A stretch of 17,400 nucleotides of DNA, taken from positions 1 to 17,400 of the forward strand of contig MU386088.1 of NCBI GenBank assembly GCA_022497145.1. The letters are read 5' to 3'. The DNA is from Rostrohypoxylon terebratum (lineage: Eukaryota > Ascomycota > Sordariomycetes > Xylariales > Hypoxylaceae). Position numbers and translations under genes: made by a program. This document shows, in pieces, positions 15,101 to 17,400 of this stretch (position 1 is its first letter; the number at the start of each line of letters is the position of its first letter). Below the pieces are notes generated by a model. The model ran no database searches, was not told the DNA's origin, and worked only from the letters and a program-made list of their open reading frames with translations.

Positions 15101-17400
15101 ATGGAAATCTTGAAATTCGCCAAATTATCACCGAGCAAGTCGATATTTTAATCAAAAGCAATATAAAACCCCATCGACAAGTCTTAGGACTTAGGAAGAT
15201 CGTCCCTGCCGAAGACGTTACCGATAATACCACTGTCGAGTACGTTACCTACCACCGAAGGCAAGCCCCGCTAACCGCGATTATCATATTAGCATCATCG
15301 CAATCCATGGCCTGGATGCCGAGTCACCGCGAACATGGGTTTTCGATAAAAGAGACGGAAGCCCAACTGTGAACTGGCTACAGGACAGCGACATGCTACC
15401 AGCTGCCGTCCCAAGTGCCCGCATCTACACGTACGACTGGAACGCCAAAGTTTTCGACAACGCTCCCGTCCAAACGTTATTGGGCCACGCCGACTACCTC
15501 CTCGGCCTTGTGGCGGCGGAACGTGGCACCTCCTCCGATCGACCCATCATCTTCATCGCGTCTTGCTTTGGCGGACTTGTCTTAGCCGAGGTAAGCTATA
15601 TATTTATGTCGCGAATGCACAAAGCCACAGCTAATCTCGGTAGGCCATCTGTCGGGCAGCCCAGGAGGGCAGCGAATACCGCCAAATACTTCGGTCTACC
15701 GTCGGCATCGTCTTCTTAGCCACCCCGTTCTTCGGCACGGACGCAGCTCGTCCCGCGTCGTGGCTGGTAGTTGTGAAGGGGATCATGGGCAAGGACGCGT
15801 CAGATCAATTAATCAAGGATCTCGAGGCGCGCCATGATTTTGTTCGCGAGCGGGTCCAGAAGTTTGCCGAAATCGCCAACGACAATGCCATCCGATTGCC
15901 CATTCGGTGTTTCTACGAGACAAAGAAAACTAAAATTGCGAAAAAGATCCTTCCAACGTGGATTTCGGATAGGTTGTCACGCGGTTCCATAGTAAGTTCA
16001 TAAGCCACCACAATCAGGGACACCTTTTAACGTCTGCAGCTCGTTACCGAGTCCTCGGCCTGTCTCCACGGCTTTAAACGTCGAGGCCTCAGGAAAACTC
16101 ACGTGATGATGAACAAGTTCGAGGGAAACGACTGCCCTGATTTCAAACAGGTTAAAGAAGCCATCCAGTTCATACTGGAAGAGGCACCAAACACCCTAAA
16201 GCGCCGAGAGAAAGGTAAGATCATTTTACTCCCGTTCATTTTCGTAACGTGGCATTCTTACAGTCGCATAGATGCAAATATACCTCAATTCATAGTCCCG
16301 TTCGGGCGCAATGAGAACTTCGTCGGACGGGAATCCGTCCTTCAGCAGCTCCTCGAACGAATCCCCCCAAGCACCAAAAAGGATGACTGCCAACGGACGG
16401 TCCTCGAAGGTCTCGGGGGCATCGGCAAGACCCAAGTCGCCCTCGAAGCCGCCTACCGCGTCCGCGACAAGCATCCCGGCTGCTCCGTGTTCTGGGTTCC
16501 CGCTGTCGATGCCACCAGTTTTGAAAATGCCTATCGTGACATCGGGCGACAGCTCGGGGTGAAAGGAATTAATGATGACAAGGCAGACATTAAGACGCTT
16601 GTCAAGGCTGCCCTGAGTGATGAGAGCGCTGGCAGCTGGCTCTTGATCATCGATAACGCCGATGACCTACAGTTATTTGCTGATGCAACGCTTTCGGACC
16701 ACCTCCCATTCAGTCGGAAAGGATCTGTCCTTTTCACAACGCGGAATCATGAGGCTGCCGTTAGGCTGTCACAAAATAATATTACGACCGTAACTGAGAT
16801 GGAAAATGACGAAGCAACGGATCTGCTACGAGCCGGTTTAAAGGAAAATCAGATACGCGACGCAGAGAGCACAACACGCTTGTTAGAGTTCCTCACCAAT
16901 CTTCCCTTGGCTATTAAGCAAGCATCAGCTTACATGTCTGAAACGGACATGTCGGTATCGAAATATCTTCAGCATTGCCAGTCAAGCGATAAAACCATGG
17001 TTAAGCTTCTCAGCCAGGGCTTCGAAGACCGCGATCGATACAAAAGCATAAACAACCCAATAGCTACAACCTGGTTGGTCTCGTTTAACCACATTTACCG
17101 AGATTATCCACTCGCTGCACGATATTTGAGATTTATCTGTTATCTTGCAGAGAAAGATATCCCAGTATCGCTGCTCCCCCCAGCAGAAGACGAACTAGAA
17201 GCCGAGGAAACTATTGGCGTATTGAAAGGGTACGCATTCATCATGGAGCGTAAAGAACCAGACTCGTTTGATATTCATCGGCTCGTTCGGTTAGCCATGC
17301 GCAACTGGCTGCAAACGAACAGAGAATGGCAGGAATGCGCGACAAACGTATTTCAACGCCTTACCGACAAATATCCATTTCCTCAGCACGAGAACCGAGC
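12159..17400 (+). CDS. NLR-type protein: helical N-terminus, C2H2-like fingers, alpha/beta-hydrolase-like domain, NB-ARC (3'-partial)
   Basis: Join 12159-12426, 12491-13265, 13525-14743, 14833-15239, 15293-15590, 15644-15991, 16040-16214, 16272 to beyond the window: 1539 residues so far, all junctions in frame. Residues 1-250 form the helical domain common in fungal C2H2/NLR proteins (FRAWTNNLKVFRQGASLDMQL). Cys/His pairs follow: CPIC (330-333), PYTCIFEEC, HWIDHMHKVH, WNCSLC, LGHLQQSH and CPICGKTY. From about 890 a fungal alpha/beta-hydrolase-like domain starts IIAIHGLD; its elbow reads ASCFGG, with Cys981 where Ser is usual, and a THVMMNKF His lies downstream. The NB-ARC starts near 1180: P-loop GLGGIGKT (Lys1216), Walker B LLIIDNADD (Asp1291), sensor-like VLFTTRN, NLPLAIKQA, and DIHRLV as the MHD motif (about 1497). 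Terminal TPR or other repeats are expected beyond the window. The role is a likely intracellular sensor in non-self recognition. Intron 13266-13524 is enlarged by a MITE-like insertion. Confidence 0.9.
13292..13465. mobile_element. MITE-like inverted-repeat element inside an NLR intron
   Basis: Arms 13292-13330 and 13427-13465 are inverted copies over 39 bases with 34 matches. They start CAGAGCCCCC and CAGAACCCCC and share ACGGATCGTTTC at their inner ends. The 96-bp core has no coding potential. Pairing stops sharply outside 13292 and 13465. No clear target-site duplication was seen, so the superfamily is open. Removing the element leaves an intron of about 85 bp with its donor GTGAGT (13266), branch CTAAC (about 13508) and acceptor CAG (13524) intact. 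Confidence 0.8.

Noticed and set aside
15228..15300. Frameshift or gene boundary between the zinc-finger part and the hydrolase part of the NLR
   Set aside because: A 53-bp intron (GTACGT, CTAAC, TAG) at 15240-15292 restores frame and yields the typical VDIIAIHGLD domain start.

Overview
The window is nuclear DNA from a filamentous ascomycete, probably a Sordariomycete. The evidence is short 48-89 bp introns with GTRNGT-type donors, CTAAC/CTAAT branch points and YAG acceptors, protein architectures restricted to filamentous fungi, and fungal-type transposon relics. No rRNA, tRNA or CRISPR array was seen.

Left part (1-6000): the window opens inside a broken copy of an NLR-gene exon (1-234, + strand). 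A gasdermin-like pore-former candidate follows on the - strand (323-1198). About 1.7 kb of repeat-rich DNA then separates it from a divergently transcribed four-exon gene (2905-5984, + strand) for a cytosolic subtilisin-family (S8) protease with a long fungal N-terminal region. A gasdermin-like gene beside an S8 protease gene is the arrangement of the Podospora het-Q1/het-Q2 cell-death pair, in which the protease cleaves the gasdermin to release its pore-forming part. This is the most exciting feature here.

Middle part (6000-12150): a transposon graveyard. It holds diverged LTR-like repeats, a 2558-bp Mutator-like element with perfectly identical 87-bp terminal inverted repeats and a nonsense-riddled transposase, a copy of its host repeat that serves as an 'empty site', and a decayed LTR-retrotransposon integrase interrupted by eight copies of a 13-bp minisatellite.

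Right part (12159-17400): one large eight-exon NLR-type gene, open at the window end. It encodes a fungal helical N-terminus, C2H2-like zinc fingers, an alpha/beta-hydrolase-like domain with Cys at the nucleophile position, and an NB-ARC NTPase. One intron has been enlarged by a 174-bp MITE-like inverted-repeat element. The broken fragment at 1-185 is a 95% identical copy of part of this gene, with its intron retained.

Together the window looks like a fungal allorecognition or innate-immunity island: executioner (gasdermin-like), activating protease (S8), and an NLR sensor beyond a transposon-rich gap. The functional link between gasdermin and protease rests on family precedent plus adjacency. 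Any link to the NLR is inference only.
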